Assembly: GCF_900091315.1 (NCBI RefSeq)
Contig: NZ_FLSP01000011.1
Span: 1-64,000, forward strand
Direction of reading: 5' to 3'
DNA from: Streptomyces sp. DI166
GTDB lineage: Bacteria > Actinomycetota > Actinomycetes > Streptomycetales > Streptomycetaceae
Length of the DNA stretch: 64,000 nt
Every line of letters starts with the position of its first letter. Positions within the stretch are counted from its first letter, which is position 1. Below, piece after piece: positions 52,200 through 62,215 of the stretch. Both the position numbers and the translations under genes were made by a program. The notes under the pieces are model-generated. The model ran no database searches. It was not told where the DNA came from and was given only the letters and a program-made list of their open reading frames with translations.

Positions 52200-53516
52200 T
52201 CAGAGGAAGCGGGAGCTCGGTACCGGTCCCGAGGACTGCAGGCGGGATCGTTCGCCCTGGAGCCAGGTGTCCCGGACCGTTGTGACGAAGGCGCGCAGTG
52301 CTTCGTCCGGGTCCGCGGGGGCGTCGTCGTCGCCCTCGTCCGGGGTCGGGTCGGCGGCGACGATGTCCGCGGCGATCTCTTCCTCGGGGCGCTCGTCCGG
52401 GGCCGAGCGCTCGATGGAGCCGTCCTCCGTCTGGCGCAGTACGCCCGCCCAGGGCGCCGTGTTCGACTGGTGGAGCAGGGTGACGCTGTCGGCGCAGACG
52501 GCGGGCGCGTCGGTCCAGCAGCTCGCGTGCTCGTGCAGCACCTGCCCCGGGGTCCGCTCGAAGAGCTGCCCGAGGATCTCCGGCTCGACGTCGTTCAGGT
52601 CGTAGGCCACGACCACGGTGTCCGCCCGCTCGGGCGCGAAGGGCAGCGCGGGAAGCCCGAGTACCTCGGCCGCCGCCAGGCCCAGGACGCGGCTGGCGCG
52701 GTCGGGCAGCAGGGACACGGACGTGGGCCGCACCCCGGCCGACTCCAGTACGGTCCTCAGCCGCAGCAGTCCGCGCAGGCACTGGTCGTAGGAGTCCTGC
52801 AGCCAGGCGTACCGCCCGGTCATGCCCGCGCTGTAGCCGTGCGGGGACAGGGTGCCGAGGACGGTGCCGCCGAGCACGTACTGCCAGCCCCGCAGGTCCG
52901 TACGGTCCAATGCTCCCGCGCCCTGCGCGCTCGCCGCCCGCTCCAGCATGCGGTTCTGCCGCGCCCGCGCGAACTGCCACTGGTCGTCCTCCGGAGGGGC
53001 GAGCAGCGCGTGCTGACGCCGGGCCAGCGCAAGGTCGCCCGCCAGGAGGGCGTTGTGGACCAGGAGATAGCGGTCCGGCCAGTCGGTCAGCTCACCCTCG
53101 TGCGCCGACAGGACTTCCACGGCCTCGCCGTGCCGTTCCTCGCGCTCGTAGGCGGAGACGAGTTCGCGCAGGGCAGCCAGGGAACCCGGTGCCAGGCGCA
53201 GCGCCTCGCGCAGGGCGGGGACGGCCAGATAGGACACGCCGCGCTCCACGCACGCGTACCCGTAGTCGTACAGCTCCTGCGGCCGGTCGGGGTGGGCGAC
53301 GACGGCCTCGGCGGCCTGTTCCAGGTCGTCGAACCCCGCCGCGCCGGCGGCGCGGGCCACCACCAGGGCGGTCTCCGCCAGGGGCAGCGTGTCGGTGCCG
53401 GAGCGCAGTTGCCGCAGCGCGCCGGGTATGTCACCGGAGTCGAGGGACTCCCAGGCCTTGAGGAGTTCGGGGGACTTGGGGCGGCGGGGCTTGCGCGAGA
53501 ACATGTTGATGATCAT
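52200..53516 (-). CDS. TPR-like protein of unknown function
   Basis: The 438-residue protein begins with a basic stretch (FSRKPRRPKS) and TPR-like helical repeats (about 15-190: LLKAWESLDSGDIPGALRQL, YLAVPALREALRLAPGSLAALRELVSAYE). A globular domain follows (about 200-360) with RGWQYVLGGTVLGTLSPHGY and PADTVVVAYD-like strands, then an acidic tail (about 395-420). I do not recognise a named family. The start is uncertain: ATG 53516 or 53504, with no clear ribosome site. Confidence 0.7.
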   Translation of the reverse strand: MIINMFSRKPRRPKSPELLKAWESLDSGDIPGALRQLRSGTDTLPLAETALVVARAAGAAGFDDLEQAAEAVVAHPDRPQELYDYGYACVERGVSYLAVPALREALRLAPGSLAALRELVSAYEREERHGEAVEVLSAHEGELTDWPDRYLLVHNALLAGDLALARRQHALLAPPEDDQWQFARARQNRMLERAASAQGAGALDRTDLRGWQYVLGGTVLGTLSPHGYSAGMTGRYAWLQDSYDQCLRGLLRLRTVLESAGVRPTSVSLLPDRASRVLGLAAAEVLGLPALPFAPERADTVVVAYDLNDVEPEILGQLFERTPGQVLHEHASCWTDAPAVCADSVTLLHQSNTAPWAGVLRQTEDGSIERSAPDERPEEEIAADIVAADPTPDEGDDDAPADPDEALRAFVTTVRDTWLQGERSRLQSSGPVPSSRFL

Positions 53517-53564
53517 CGCCGGTCGGGCGGGACGGCTCAACCGGATTGCCTGACCCGGCCCCTG

Positions 53565-53603
53565 TCGGCCCGTCAGAAGACCTCATCGGCCCGTCAGAAG
53601 ACC
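53565..53603. repeat. 21-bp tandem repeat spanning the glutaminase stop
   Basis: The 18-mer TCGGCCCGTCAGAAGACC occurs at 53565-53582 and 53586-53603. The second copy contains the TGA (TCA on this strand, 53594-53596) and last codons of glutaminase, so the first copy supplies a second in-frame stop. Confidence 0.95.
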
Positions 53604-54535
53604 GACAGCCCCGTCAGGGTAGTGAAGCGGTCCAGGGCCGCCACCCCGGCCACCGAGTTGCCTCGCTCGTCCAGGCCGGGGCTCCAGACGCACAGCGTGC
53701 AGCGGCCGGGGACGACGGCGATGATGCCGCCGCCGACGCCGCTCTTGCCGGGCAGGCCCACGCGGTAGGCGAAGTCACCGGCCGCGTCATAGGTGCCGCA
53801 GGTCAGCATCACCGCGTTGACCTGCTTGGCCTGACTGCGGCTGAGCAGCCGGGAGCCGTCGGCGCGCACTCCGTGGCGGGCGAGGAAACCGGTGGCCAGG
53901 GCGAGGTCGGCGCAGGAGGCGCGGACGGAGCACTGGCGGAAGTACTGGTCGAGCAGGACCGGCACCGGGTTGTCGATGTTGCCGTAGGAGGCCATGAAGT
54001 GGGCGAGGGCGGCGTTGCGGTCGCCGTTGGCGGACTCGGAGTCGGCGACCTCCTTGTCGAAGTCCAGCGACTGGTTACCGCTCTCCGAGCGCAGGAAGGC
54101 GAGCAGTTCACCGGCCGCGTCACCGGTACGGGTCTGGAGCCGGTCGGTGACGACGAGGGCGCCGGCGTTGATGAACGGATTGCGCGGGATGCCGTTCTCG
54201 TACTCCAGTTGCACCAGCGAGTTGAAGGGGTTGCCGGAGGGCTCGCGGCCCACGTGCTCCCACAGTTCGTCGCCCTCGCGTGCGAGGTCGAGGGCGAGGG
54301 TGAAGACCTTGGTGATGGACTGGGTGGAGAAGGGCTCGCGCCAGTCCCCCACCCCGTACACCGTGCCGTCCAGCTCGGCGACGGCCATGCCGAAGCTGCG
54401 CGGGTCGCAGGCCGCGAGCGCCGGGATGTAGTCGGCGGCGCGGCCCCGGCCCGGGGTGCGCCCGATCTCCTCGGCGATGCGCTCCAGGACCGGCATGAAG
54501 GTCTGGGACGACGGGGGAACGCTCATGATCACCAT
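53594..54535 (-). CDS. glsA: Glutaminase
   Basis: The 313-residue protein is glutaminase A: GVGDWREPFSTQSITKVF carries the catalytic Ser-x-x-Lys, EPSGNPFNSLVQLEYENGIPRNPFINAGALV is the family signature, and LPGKSGVGGGIIAVVPG closes the site. It converts glutamine to glutamate and ammonia. The ATG at 54535 follows GGAGG at 4 nt; GTG or a second ATG a few codons on are alternatives. It begins the amide catabolic cluster with aspA, asparaginase and the permease, all on the same strand. Confidence 0.95.
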   Translation of the reverse strand: MVIMSVPPSSQTFMPVLERIAEEIGRTPGRGRAADYIPALAACDPRSFGMAVAELDGTVYGVGDWREPFSTQSITKVFTLALDLAREGDELWEHVGREPSGNPFNSLVQLEYENGIPRNPFINAGALVVTDRLQTRTGDAAGELLAFLRSESGNQSLDFDKEVADSESANGDRNAALAHFMASYGNIDNPVPVLLDQYFRQCSVRASCADLALATGFLARHGVRADGSRLLSRSQAKQVNAVMLTCGTYDAAGDFAYRVGLPGKSGVGGGIIAVVPGRCTLCVWSPGLDERGNSVAGVAALDRFTTLTGLSVF

Positions 54536-54570
54536 TGTGCCTCCGGGCCGGTCCTGGCGCGTCTCGTGGT

Positions 54571-55980
<1,410 letters not shown>

Positions 55981-56120
55981 GAGGGAAGGGCTCGCTTTCT
56001 GAGAAGGGAGAGGGAAGTGCCCTCAGGGGCGCGGGGCGTGGTTGATCTGCGGCTACCGCCGCGGGGCGCGACCAGCCACAACGCACCGATCGCCGCACGA
56101 CAACAGCTCCCGGCACCCCA

Positions 56121-57137
56121 TTAGGCGCACGAGGTAACAGCAACAGGCTCCAGCGACCGAACAGGCCGCACACGCCCCACAGCCCGGCCACCGCCCAGCA
56201 ACGCCTCGCCCTGGAACTCGGCGAGCAGCGACGGCTCAACCCCCGCCCACCCAAGCGCCGCCGCAGCGACAGGAATCCGCGCCCGATTGGCCCCATCAGA
56301 GATCTTCACGGCAACAGCACGCCCATCAGGCAGCGCGGCGACCTGCACGCCCTCGAAGCCGTCCTTGGCCAGGAGACCGGGCACGGCCCGCATCAGCGCG
56401 GCGACGTCCCGACCGGCCCCGGAGGCCATCTCGGCATGCTCCCGCATGGCGTCGGCGACCCGCGCCTCGGGCGTCCCCGGCACCGCGGTGACGATCCGCG
56501 CGGTAGCCCGGGCCAGCCCGTGCAGCGAGACGGAGAACAGCGGGGCGCCGCACCCGTCCACGGTGACCCGCGCGATGCGCTGCCCCGTGAGGTCCTCCAC
56601 GATCTCGGCGATCGCCTGCTGGAGCGGATGCCCGGGGTCGAGATACCCGTCCAGGGGCCAGCCGTTGATCCGGCAGGTGTACAGCATCGCCGCGTGCTTG
56701 CCGGAGCAGTTCTGGGCGAGCTGCGAGGGGAGCCGCCCCTCGCGGATCCAGGTTTCGCGGACGACCGGGTCGTAGGGCAGGTCCGCGACGTTGCCGAGGG
56801 CACTCTCGGGCACGCCCGCAAGCTCCAGGATGCGCCGGGCGCCGGCGAGGTGGCGTTCCTCGCCGGAGTGGCTGGCCGCGGCGAGGGAGAGGAGTTCACC
56901 GTCCAGCGGCAGCCCGGCACGGACCATGGCGGCGGCCTGGACGGGCTTGAGGGCGGAGCGCGGGTAGAACGCGGCCTCGATGTCGCCGAGTTGGAACCGC
57001 ACCTCGCCGTCGGTACCGAGGACCACGACCGAGCCGTAGTGGACCCCTTCCACGACCCCGCCGCGTATGAGGTGGGCGACGGGGGCGTGGAGGGGTTCGC
57101 GGACAAGGGGTGCGTCCGCGAGGGAACTGCTGTCCAT
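56121..57137 (-). CDS. ansA: L-asparaginase II family (Rhizobium AnsA type)
   Basis: The 338-residue protein matches the asparaginase II family, with PVQAAAMVRAGL, AASHSGEERH, NCSGKHAAMLYTCRINGW and VDGCGAPLFSVSLHGLA. It is unrelated to the E. coli Thr-nucleophile enzymes. It hydrolyses asparagine to aspartate, which feeds aspA downstream. ATG 57137 or an adjacent GTG. 43 bp separates it from the permease gene, so they form one transcript. Confidence 0.93.
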   Translation of the reverse strand: MDSSSLADAPLVREPLHAPVAHLIRGGVVEGVHYGSVVVLGTDGEVRFQLGDIEAAFYPRSALKPVQAAAMVRAGLPLDGELLSLAAASHSGEERHLAGARRILELAGVPESALGNVADLPYDPVVRETWIREGRLPSQLAQNCSGKHAAMLYTCRINGWPLDGYLDPGHPLQQAIAEIVEDLTGQRIARVTVDGCGAPLFSVSLHGLARATARIVTAVPGTPEARVADAMREHAEMASGAGRDVAALMRAVPGLLAKDGFEGVQVAALPDGRAVAVKISDGANRARIPVAAAALGWAGVEPSLLAEFQGEALLGGGRAVGRVRPVRSLEPVAVTSCA

Positions 57138-57180
57138 CACTGCCTGATTCCTGGGTGGTGGGTGGTGACCGGTGCGCGGG

Positions 57181-58644
57181 TTACGCGTCGGCCTCGGTGC
57201 GGGGGGTGCGTTCGGCGCGGCGGCGGATCGCGTACCAGCCGGCGACGAGCGCGCCGACGATCAGGGGCAGGCACAGCACGGTGGTGCGGCCGGCGCTTCC
57301 GTCGGCGTACATGAGGACCAGGACGGAGGCGAGGAAGGCCAGCGTCACGAGTTCGGTCCAGGGGGAGCCCGGCAGGCGGTAGCCGGGGCGGGTGAGTTCG
57401 CCCTTCTGGGTCTTCTGCCAGAAGAGCAGGTGACAGATCATGATCATGCCCCAGGTGGCGAGGATGCCGAGCGCCGCGAAGTTGAGGACGATCTCGAACG
57501 CGTCGGCGGGGACGACGAAGTTGAGTCCGACGCCGAGGACGCAGATACCGCTGGTGAGCAGGATGCCGCCGTAGGGGACCTGGCTGCGGCTCATCACCCC
57601 GGTGAACTTGGGGGCGGAGCCGGACATCGCCATGGAGCGCAGGATGCGGCCGGTGGAGTACAGGCCGGAGTTGAGCGAGGACATGGCCGCGGTGAGGACG
57701 ACCAGGTTCATCACGCCGCCCGCCGCGGGGATGCCGATGTTGGAGAGCACGGTGACGAAGGGGCTCTCCCCCGCCTTGTAGGAGGACCAGGGCAGCAGCA
57801 TCGAGAGCAGGACGACGGAGCCGACGTAGAACAGGCCCACGCGCCACATGATCGAGTTGATCGCCTTGGGCATGATCTTCTCGGGGTTCTCGGTCTCACC
57901 GGCCGCGACGCCGACCAGTTCGACGGAGGCGTAGGCGAAGACGACGCCCTGGATGATCAGCAGCATCGGCAGCAGGCCGTTGGGGAAGACGCCGCCGTGG
58001 TCGGTGATGAGGGAGGGGCCGGGGGTGGTGCCGTCGACCTCGTGCTGGGTGACCAGCAGGAAGATGCCGATGCACATGAAGATCACCAGTGCGCTGACCT
58101 TGATGATGGCGAACCAGAACTCCAGTTCGCCGAAGATGCGCACCGAGATCAGGTTCACGGTGAGCACGACGGCCAGGGCTATGAGGGCGAGCACCCACTG
58201 CGGGATGTCGGAGAACATGCCCCAGTAATGGGTGTAGGTGGCGACCGCGGTGATGTCGGCGATACCGGTGGTGGCCCAGTTCAGGAAGTACATCCAGCCC
58301 GCGGTGTAGGCGCCCTTCTCCCCCATGAACTCACGGGCGTAGGAGACGAAGGCGCCGGAGGAGGGGCGGTACAGGACGAGTTCGCCGAGGGCGCGGACGA
58401 CCAGGAAGGCGAAGACGCCGCAGACCGCGTAGGCGATGAACAGGGAGGGGCCGGCGTCGGCCAGGCGGCCGCCGGCGCCGAGGAAGAGGCCGGTGCCGAT
58501 GGCGCCACCGATGGCGATCATGTTGACGTGCCGGGACTTCAGGGACTTGCTGTACCCGGCGTCTCCGGCGTCGACATGGCCGGAACGTTCCTGCACGCCG
58601 CCGTGCGGGGTCTGCGCCTCATTGCGCAGGGACTGCTCGCTCAA
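57181..58644 (-). CDS. ansP: Amino-acid permease, AnsP-like
   Basis: The 487-residue APC-superfamily permease has 12 predicted helices, the start [28 protein letters not shown] and [37 protein letters not shown], typical of asparagine permease AnsP. Position next to asparaginase supports asparagine uptake. TTG start at 58644 overlaps the TGA of the FadR-type gene (TTGA). A later GTG is possible. It is co-transcribed with the regulator. Confidence 0.9.
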   Translation of the reverse strand: MSEQSLRNEAQTPHGGVQERSGHVDAGDAGYSKSLKSRHVNMIAIGGAIGTGLFLGAGGRLADAGPSLFIAYAVCGVFAFLVVRALGELVLYRPSSGAFVSYAREFMGEKGAYTAGWMYFLNWATTGIADITAVATYTHYWGMFSDIPQWVLALIALAVVLTVNLISVRIFGELEFWFAIIKVSALVIFMCIGIFLLVTQHEVDGTTPGPSLITDHGGVFPNGLLPMLLIIQGVVFAYASVELVGVAAGETENPEKIMPKAINSIMWRVGLFYVGSVVLLSMLLPWSSYKAGESPFVTVLSNIGIPAAGGVMNLVVLTAAMSSLNSGLYSTGRILRSMAMSGSAPKFTGVMSRSQVPYGGILLTSGICVLGVGLNFVVPADAFEIVLNFAALGILATWGMIMICHLLFWQKTQKGELTRPGYRLPGSPWTELVTLAFLASVLVLMYADGSAGRTTVLCLPLIVGALVAGWYAIRRRAERTPRTEADA

Positions 58645-59372
58645 CGCTCGCGTCCGCCTTCCGTGGTGGTGCTCGTGTGCCCGGGGCGCACGATGTCGGT
58701 GAGGGTGGTCTCGACGCGGTCGAGGTGATGGGCCATCGCCTCGGCGGCGTCGACTTCGGAACCGTCGACGAGCGCCTCGACGATCGCCCGGTGCTCGCGG
58801 TTGGACTGCTCGCGGCGGCCGCCCAGTTCGTTGAGGAAGGCCGACTGACGCGCCAGTGCGTCACGGATCTCCTCGATGACCCGGCGGAAGACCGGGTTCT
58901 GGGCGGCCTCGGCGACGGCGAGATGGAAGAGGGTGTCCATCGCGACCCACGCGGTGGTGTCCGTCTCGCGTTCCATACGGTCCAGCAGATGCGCCAGGTG
59001 GTCGAGGTTCTCCGGGGTGCGGCGCAGGGCCGCGTACCCGGCGACCGGGATCTCGACGTGCCGGCGGACCTCCAGCAGGTCGCTGGCCGCGTAGTCGCCG
59101 AAGGTCGGGTCCTCCACGGTGCTGGCGACCACGAAGGTGCCCTTGCCGGTCTTGGAGACGGTCAGGCCCATGGTCTGCAGGGCCCTGAGGGCCTCGCGCA
59201 GCACGGGGCGGCTGACCTCCAGGGTGCGGCACAGCTCCGCCTCGGAGGGGAGCTTGTCCCCCACGGCGTACTCGCCGCGCTCGATGGCGGTGCGCAGGTG
59301 GGCGAGGACCGCCTCCATGGCGCTGACGCGGCGGGGCGGCTGTCCGGCTGTCCGGCTGTCTGACAGGTTCAC
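58641..59372 (-). CDS. FadR-subfamily GntR regulator
   Basis: The 243-residue protein has a GntR winged HTH (about 18-80: [61 protein letters not shown]) and an all-helical FCD ligand domain (about 95-235) with the metal-binding histidines ([25 protein letters not shown]). It precedes the permease, asparaginase and aspartase genes and most likely senses an amino acid or dicarboxylate to control them. GTG start. The hairpin 42-60 bp upstream is a candidate operator. Confidence 0.9.
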   Translation of the reverse strand: MNLSDSRTAGQPPRRVSAMEAVLAHLRTAIERGEYAVGDKLPSEAELCRTLEVSRPVLREALRALQTMGLTVSKTGKGTFVVASTVEDPTFGDYAASDLLEVRRHVEIPVAGYAALRRTPENLDHLAHLLDRMERETDTTAWVAMDTLFHLAVAEAAQNPVFRRVIEEIRDALARQSAFLNELGGRREQSNREHRAIVEALVDGSEVDAAEAMAHHLDRVETTLTDIVRPGHTSTTTEGGRER

Positions 59373-59413
59373 GGGAGTGATACTCGGGGCGGCGCGAGGG
59401 TGCTGTCAAGGCG

Positions 59414-59433
59414 GCTGAAAGGAAACTTTCAGC
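59414..59433. promoter_or_regulatory. Hairpin/palindrome between fluC and fadR-type gene
   Basis: GCTGAAAG-GAAA-CTTTCAGC is a perfect 8-bp stem with a GAAA loop. It lies 42-61 bp before the GntR start, so it may be its operator, or the terminator of the fluC operon. Confidence 0.45.
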
Positions 59434-59495
59434 GGGGTGCCCGCGCTGAATGCCCGGTACTGATCAGCAGTTCAGCAGCCGGTGCCGGAAGCCCG

Positions 59496-59855
59496 TCATC
59501 CCCACACCGTCCCGGCGAGCCACACCCCCGCGAAGGCGGCGGCCAGACCGACGGTCACGCTGCCGACGACATTGGCGAGGGCGTACCGCCCGGCGCCGGT
59601 CTCGGCCAGCCGGAGGGTCTCGTAGGAGAAGGTCGAGTACGTGGTCAGCGCCCCGCACAGGCCCGCGCCGAGCAGCAGTTGGAGGTCCGTGCCCGCGGCG
59701 CCGGTGACCAGGCCGAGGATCAGACAGCCGACGGCGTTGACCGCGAACGTGCCCCAGGGGAACACCGAGTCGTGGCGGGCCTGCACCGCTCGGTCGGTGA
59801 GGTAGCGCAGAGGTGCGCCGACCATGGCGCCCGCGACGACCAGCAGCCAGTTCAC
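59496..59855 (-). CDS. fluC: Fluoride channel FluC (CrcB)
   Basis: The 119-residue CrcB/FluC protein has four membrane helices and the signatures [27 protein letters not shown] and [16 protein letters not shown]. Fluc channels are dual-topology dimers; two paired genes usually make heterodimers. Its GTG start overlaps the DUF190 stop by 4 bp, so the operon is fluC-DUF190-fluC. Confidence 0.93.
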   Translation of the reverse strand: MNWLLVVAGAMVGAPLRYLTDRAVQARHDSVFPWGTFAVNAVGCLILGLVTGAAGTDLQLLLGAGLCGALTTYSTFSYETLRLAETGAGRYALANVVGSVTVGLAAAFAGVWLAGTVWG

Positions 59856-60208
59856 GCCGGGGTCTCCCCCGCGGTGCGGCTGGTGTACCGGATGACCTCG
59901 CAGGGGTCGAGGGTGACCAGCCCCTCGGTGACCAGTTCGTCGAGCCGGGGCAGGAAGGCCCGGATCCGCTCCTCGGTGTCGACGATCACGATCGCCACGG
60001 GGAGGTCCTCACTCAGCGAGAGCAGCCGCGAGGTGTGGATCAGCGAGGAGGCGCCGAACCCCTCGATCCCGCGGAAGACACTGGCCCCGGCCAGCCCCGC
60101 CGCGTGCGCCCGGTGCACGATCTCGCTGTAGAGCGGCCGGTGGTGCCAGGTGTCGTTCTCGCCCACGAGGACGGTCAGGCGCAGCGCGGCGCCGGTCAGA
60201 CGGGTCAT
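59852..60208 (-). CDS. DUF190 protein of the fluoride operon
   Basis: The 118-residue DUF190 protein has [79 protein letters not shown], a ferredoxin-like fold often between crcB genes. Function in fluoride export unknown, possibly regulatory like PII/CutA folds. It overlaps both neighbours by 4 bp (ATGA at its start, and its stop with the next gene). Confidence 0.9.
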   Translation of the reverse strand: MTRLTGAALRLTVLVGENDTWHHRPLYSEIVHRAHAAGLAGASVFRGIEGFGASSLIHTSRLLSLSEDLPVAIVIVDTEERIRAFLPRLDELVTEGLVTLDPCEVIRYTSRTAGETPA

Positions 60209-60627
60209 GGCTGTCTCCCCCGCACGAGGCGTCGGGTCGTGGTCGCGCCGAGCCACACCGCGGTGAGGGCGGCGAGGAGGGTCGCGAGCAGGTAGGCGAA
60301 GGCGGTTCCCGGGTGGCCGCCGGCGAGCAGGCGGCGGGTGTCCACGGCGTAGGTCGAGAAGGTGGTGAAGCCGCCGAGCACGCCGGTGCCGAAGAAGGGG
60401 CGGAGGAGGCGGTGGGCGGCCCACACGTCGGTGATCAGCACCATGAAGACGCCGATCACGGCGCAGCCGACGGCGTTGGTCCAGAACGTCGCCCAGGGGA
60501 ATCCGCCGGGTTCAAGGGGCCACCACAGGGTGAGCGCGTAGCGGGCCGTGGCGCCGAGGGCACCGCCCAGCGCGACCGCGGCGACGACGGGGCCCTGGCC
60601 GCGCAGTAGCCTGTGGGGGGCTGTCAT
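60205..60627 (-). CDS. fluC: Fluoride channel FluC (CrcB), second copy
   Basis: The 140-residue second FluC subunit has [29 protein letters not shown] and [19 protein letters not shown]. It is the first gene of the operon. No convincing fluoride riboswitch is visible in the 165 bp upstream. Heterodimer with the copy at 59496 is the likely functional unit. Confidence 0.92.
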   Translation of the reverse strand: MTAPHRLLRGQGPVVAAVALGGALGATARYALTLWWPLEPGGFPWATFWTNAVGCAVIGVFMVLITDVWAAHRLLRPFFGTGVLGGFTTFSTYAVDTRRLLAGGHPGTAFAYLLATLLAALTAVWLGATTTRRLVRGRQP

Positions 60628-60792
60628 GACGTACGTCTCCTACTCGCCGGGGCCCGGTCCGCGGGCGCGCGCCGATGCAAGTAGGGACCGTTGGCGGCTG
60701 CCGTGCCGCGGTTCGGGTACGGCGGGCCCCACCGCCGCGCCGCGAGGGTCATCGCGGCCGGGATCCAGGGTAACTCCGGGATTTCGGCGGGG

Positions 60793-61755
60793 TCACTTCG
60801 GGGCGGGCGGCTCGCACAGGGCGATGCCGCGCTCGTGGACGCTGCCCAGGACGAGGTGGCCGGCCGCCTCGCAGACGCTGGTGATCATGCGGAAGCCGGG
60901 GCTGCGGCCGGTGAGGTGGTGGACGGTGGCGCCGGTGTCGTCCACGGCGAGGACGCCGATCGCGGCGGTGGGGCGGAAGGGGGCGCGCACGGCGATCCGG
61001 GCGGCGGTACGACGGACGCCGGGCGCGGCGCGGTGCAGCAGGTCCAGGGGTGGGATGCGGGGTCCCGCGAGGGCGACCCAGAGGGGGCCGTCGGGGGCGC
61101 CGCGCCAGATGTTGTCGGGCATGCCGGGGAGGTGTTCGACGAAGGGTTCGCCGCGGCCCGCCTTGGGGCCGGTGAGCCAGTAGCGGGTGAGGCGGCAGGC
61201 GCCGGTCTCGGCGACCACCAGGAAGGATTCGTCGGCGCTCGCGGCGAGGCCGTTGGCGAACTGGAGGCCCTCCAGGACGACTTCGGGGGTCTCGGAGCCG
61301 GGGGCGAGGCGCAGCAGGCGGCCGGTGCCGGTGTGTTCGGCGATCTCGCCGATCCACTGGTCGAGGGGGTAGCGGCGGCTGGAGACGGTGAAGTACACGC
61401 TGCCGTCGGAGAGGGCGACGACATTGCTGGCGAACCGCAGGGGCTCCCCCGCCGCCGAGTCGGCGAGGATGCGGACGGTGCCGTCGGTGAGGTCGACGCG
61501 GAGCAGTCCGCGGTCGGCGTCGCAGACCAACAGGGTGTCGTCGCCGAGGAGTTCGAGGCCGAGCGGACGTCCGCCGGTCTCGGCGAGCACGGTGACGCGG
61601 ACGTGGTCGGGGTCGGCGAGGTGGTCAAGCCGCAGGATGCGGCCGTCCGCGACGCCGGTGAGGACCCGGCCGCGGGCGTCGGCGACGACATCCTCGGGGC
61701 CGTGGCCGCCGATCGCGACGCAGCGGTGCGGGACGAGCGTGCCGGAACGGTTCAT
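60793..61755 (-). CDS. SMP-30/gluconolactonase-like beta-propeller protein
   Basis: The 320-residue protein has a six-bladed propeller pattern: GPEDVVADARGRVLTGVADGRILRL, LLVCDADRGLLRVDLTDGTVRIL, FANGLAASADESFLVVAETGACRLTRYWL and LPGMPDNIWRGAPDGPLWVALAG. This is the strictosidine-synthase-like/SMP-30 group, with the metal-coordinating Asn/Asp retained. Substrate unknown. Start ATG 61755. It follows the ArsR-like gene by 7 bp, so they form an operon. Confidence 0.85.
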   Translation of the reverse strand: MNRSGTLVPHRCVAIGGHGPEDVVADARGRVLTGVADGRILRLDHLADPDHVRVTVLAETGGRPLGLELLGDDTLLVCDADRGLLRVDLTDGTVRILADSAAGEPLRFASNVVALSDGSVYFTVSSRRYPLDQWIGEIAEHTGTGRLLRLAPGSETPEVVLEGLQFANGLAASADESFLVVAETGACRLTRYWLTGPKAGRGEPFVEHLPGMPDNIWRGAPDGPLWVALAGPRIPPLDLLHRAAPGVRRTAARIAVRAPFRPTAAIGVLAVDDTGATVHHLTGRSPGFRMITSVCEAAGHLVLGSVHERGIALCEPPAPK

Positions 61756-61762
61756 ACGGTCT

Positions 61763-62050
61763 CTACCAGCCCTTCTCGAACATGCGGGCCACCTCGGCGA
61801 TGCGGACCTCGTCACGACGGTAGTAGACGCGGCGGCGGACGCGGCGGGTGCGCAGCAGCCCTATCCGTGCGAGGAGGTGCAGGTGGGTCTCGGCGACCCC
61901 GCGGGGCACCCCGAGTTTCGCGGCGACGGCGTCGCAGGTGACGCCGTCCTCGACGTGGTCGCCGTGACGCTGGGAGGGGAAGTGCGCGGCCGGATCCTTC
62001 AGCCACTCCAGGATGTCCAGACGCCTCTCGTTCACAGGTGTCCTCAACAT
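61763..62050 (-). CDS. ArsR-like winged HTH regulator
   Basis: The 95-residue protein is little more than a winged HTH: RLDILEWLKDPAAHF, VTCDAVAAKLGVPRGVAETHLHLLARIGLLRTRRVRRRVYYRRDE. The ArsR-type helix is clear, but no metal-binding CxC motif is seen. GAGGGG lies 6 nt before ATG 62050. It leads the operon with the SMP-30-like gene. Confidence 0.82.
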   Translation of the reverse strand: MLRTPVNERRLDILEWLKDPAAHFPSQRHGDHVEDGVTCDAVAAKLGVPRGVAETHLHLLARIGLLRTRRVRRRVYYRRDEVRIAEVARMFEKGW

Positions 62051-62137
62051 CACGGTCCCCTCCGTCCGGTCCCCTCGAAGCGCGTGCGTCCACTGTCCCG
62101 CAGGAGATGCCGACATGTCCGGCACTCTCCGCGTCTT

Positions 62138-62192
62138 GGCCGGTACCGAACTGTCGTACGAGAAAGGGCAGTTCGGCAGTTCGGTACCGGCC
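62138..62192 (-). terminator. 16-bp inverted repeat terminator
   Basis: GGCCGGTACCGAACTG (62138-62153) and its exact complement (62177-62192) flank a 23-nt loop. CAGTTCGG is repeated at 62169-62176, allowing an alternate pairing. It lies downstream of the GH53 stop (62216) and so probably terminates that gene; it could also act as an operator for the ArsR-like gene. Confidence 0.7.
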
Positions 62193-62215
62193 GGGTCACC
62201 GGACCCGGTGGTGGG

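Noticed and set aside
60628..60792. A fluoride riboswitch before the fluC operon.
   Set aside because: I looked for the GGxGAUGG core and conserved pseudoknot elements on the minus strand and did not find a convincing match. A covariance search would decide.
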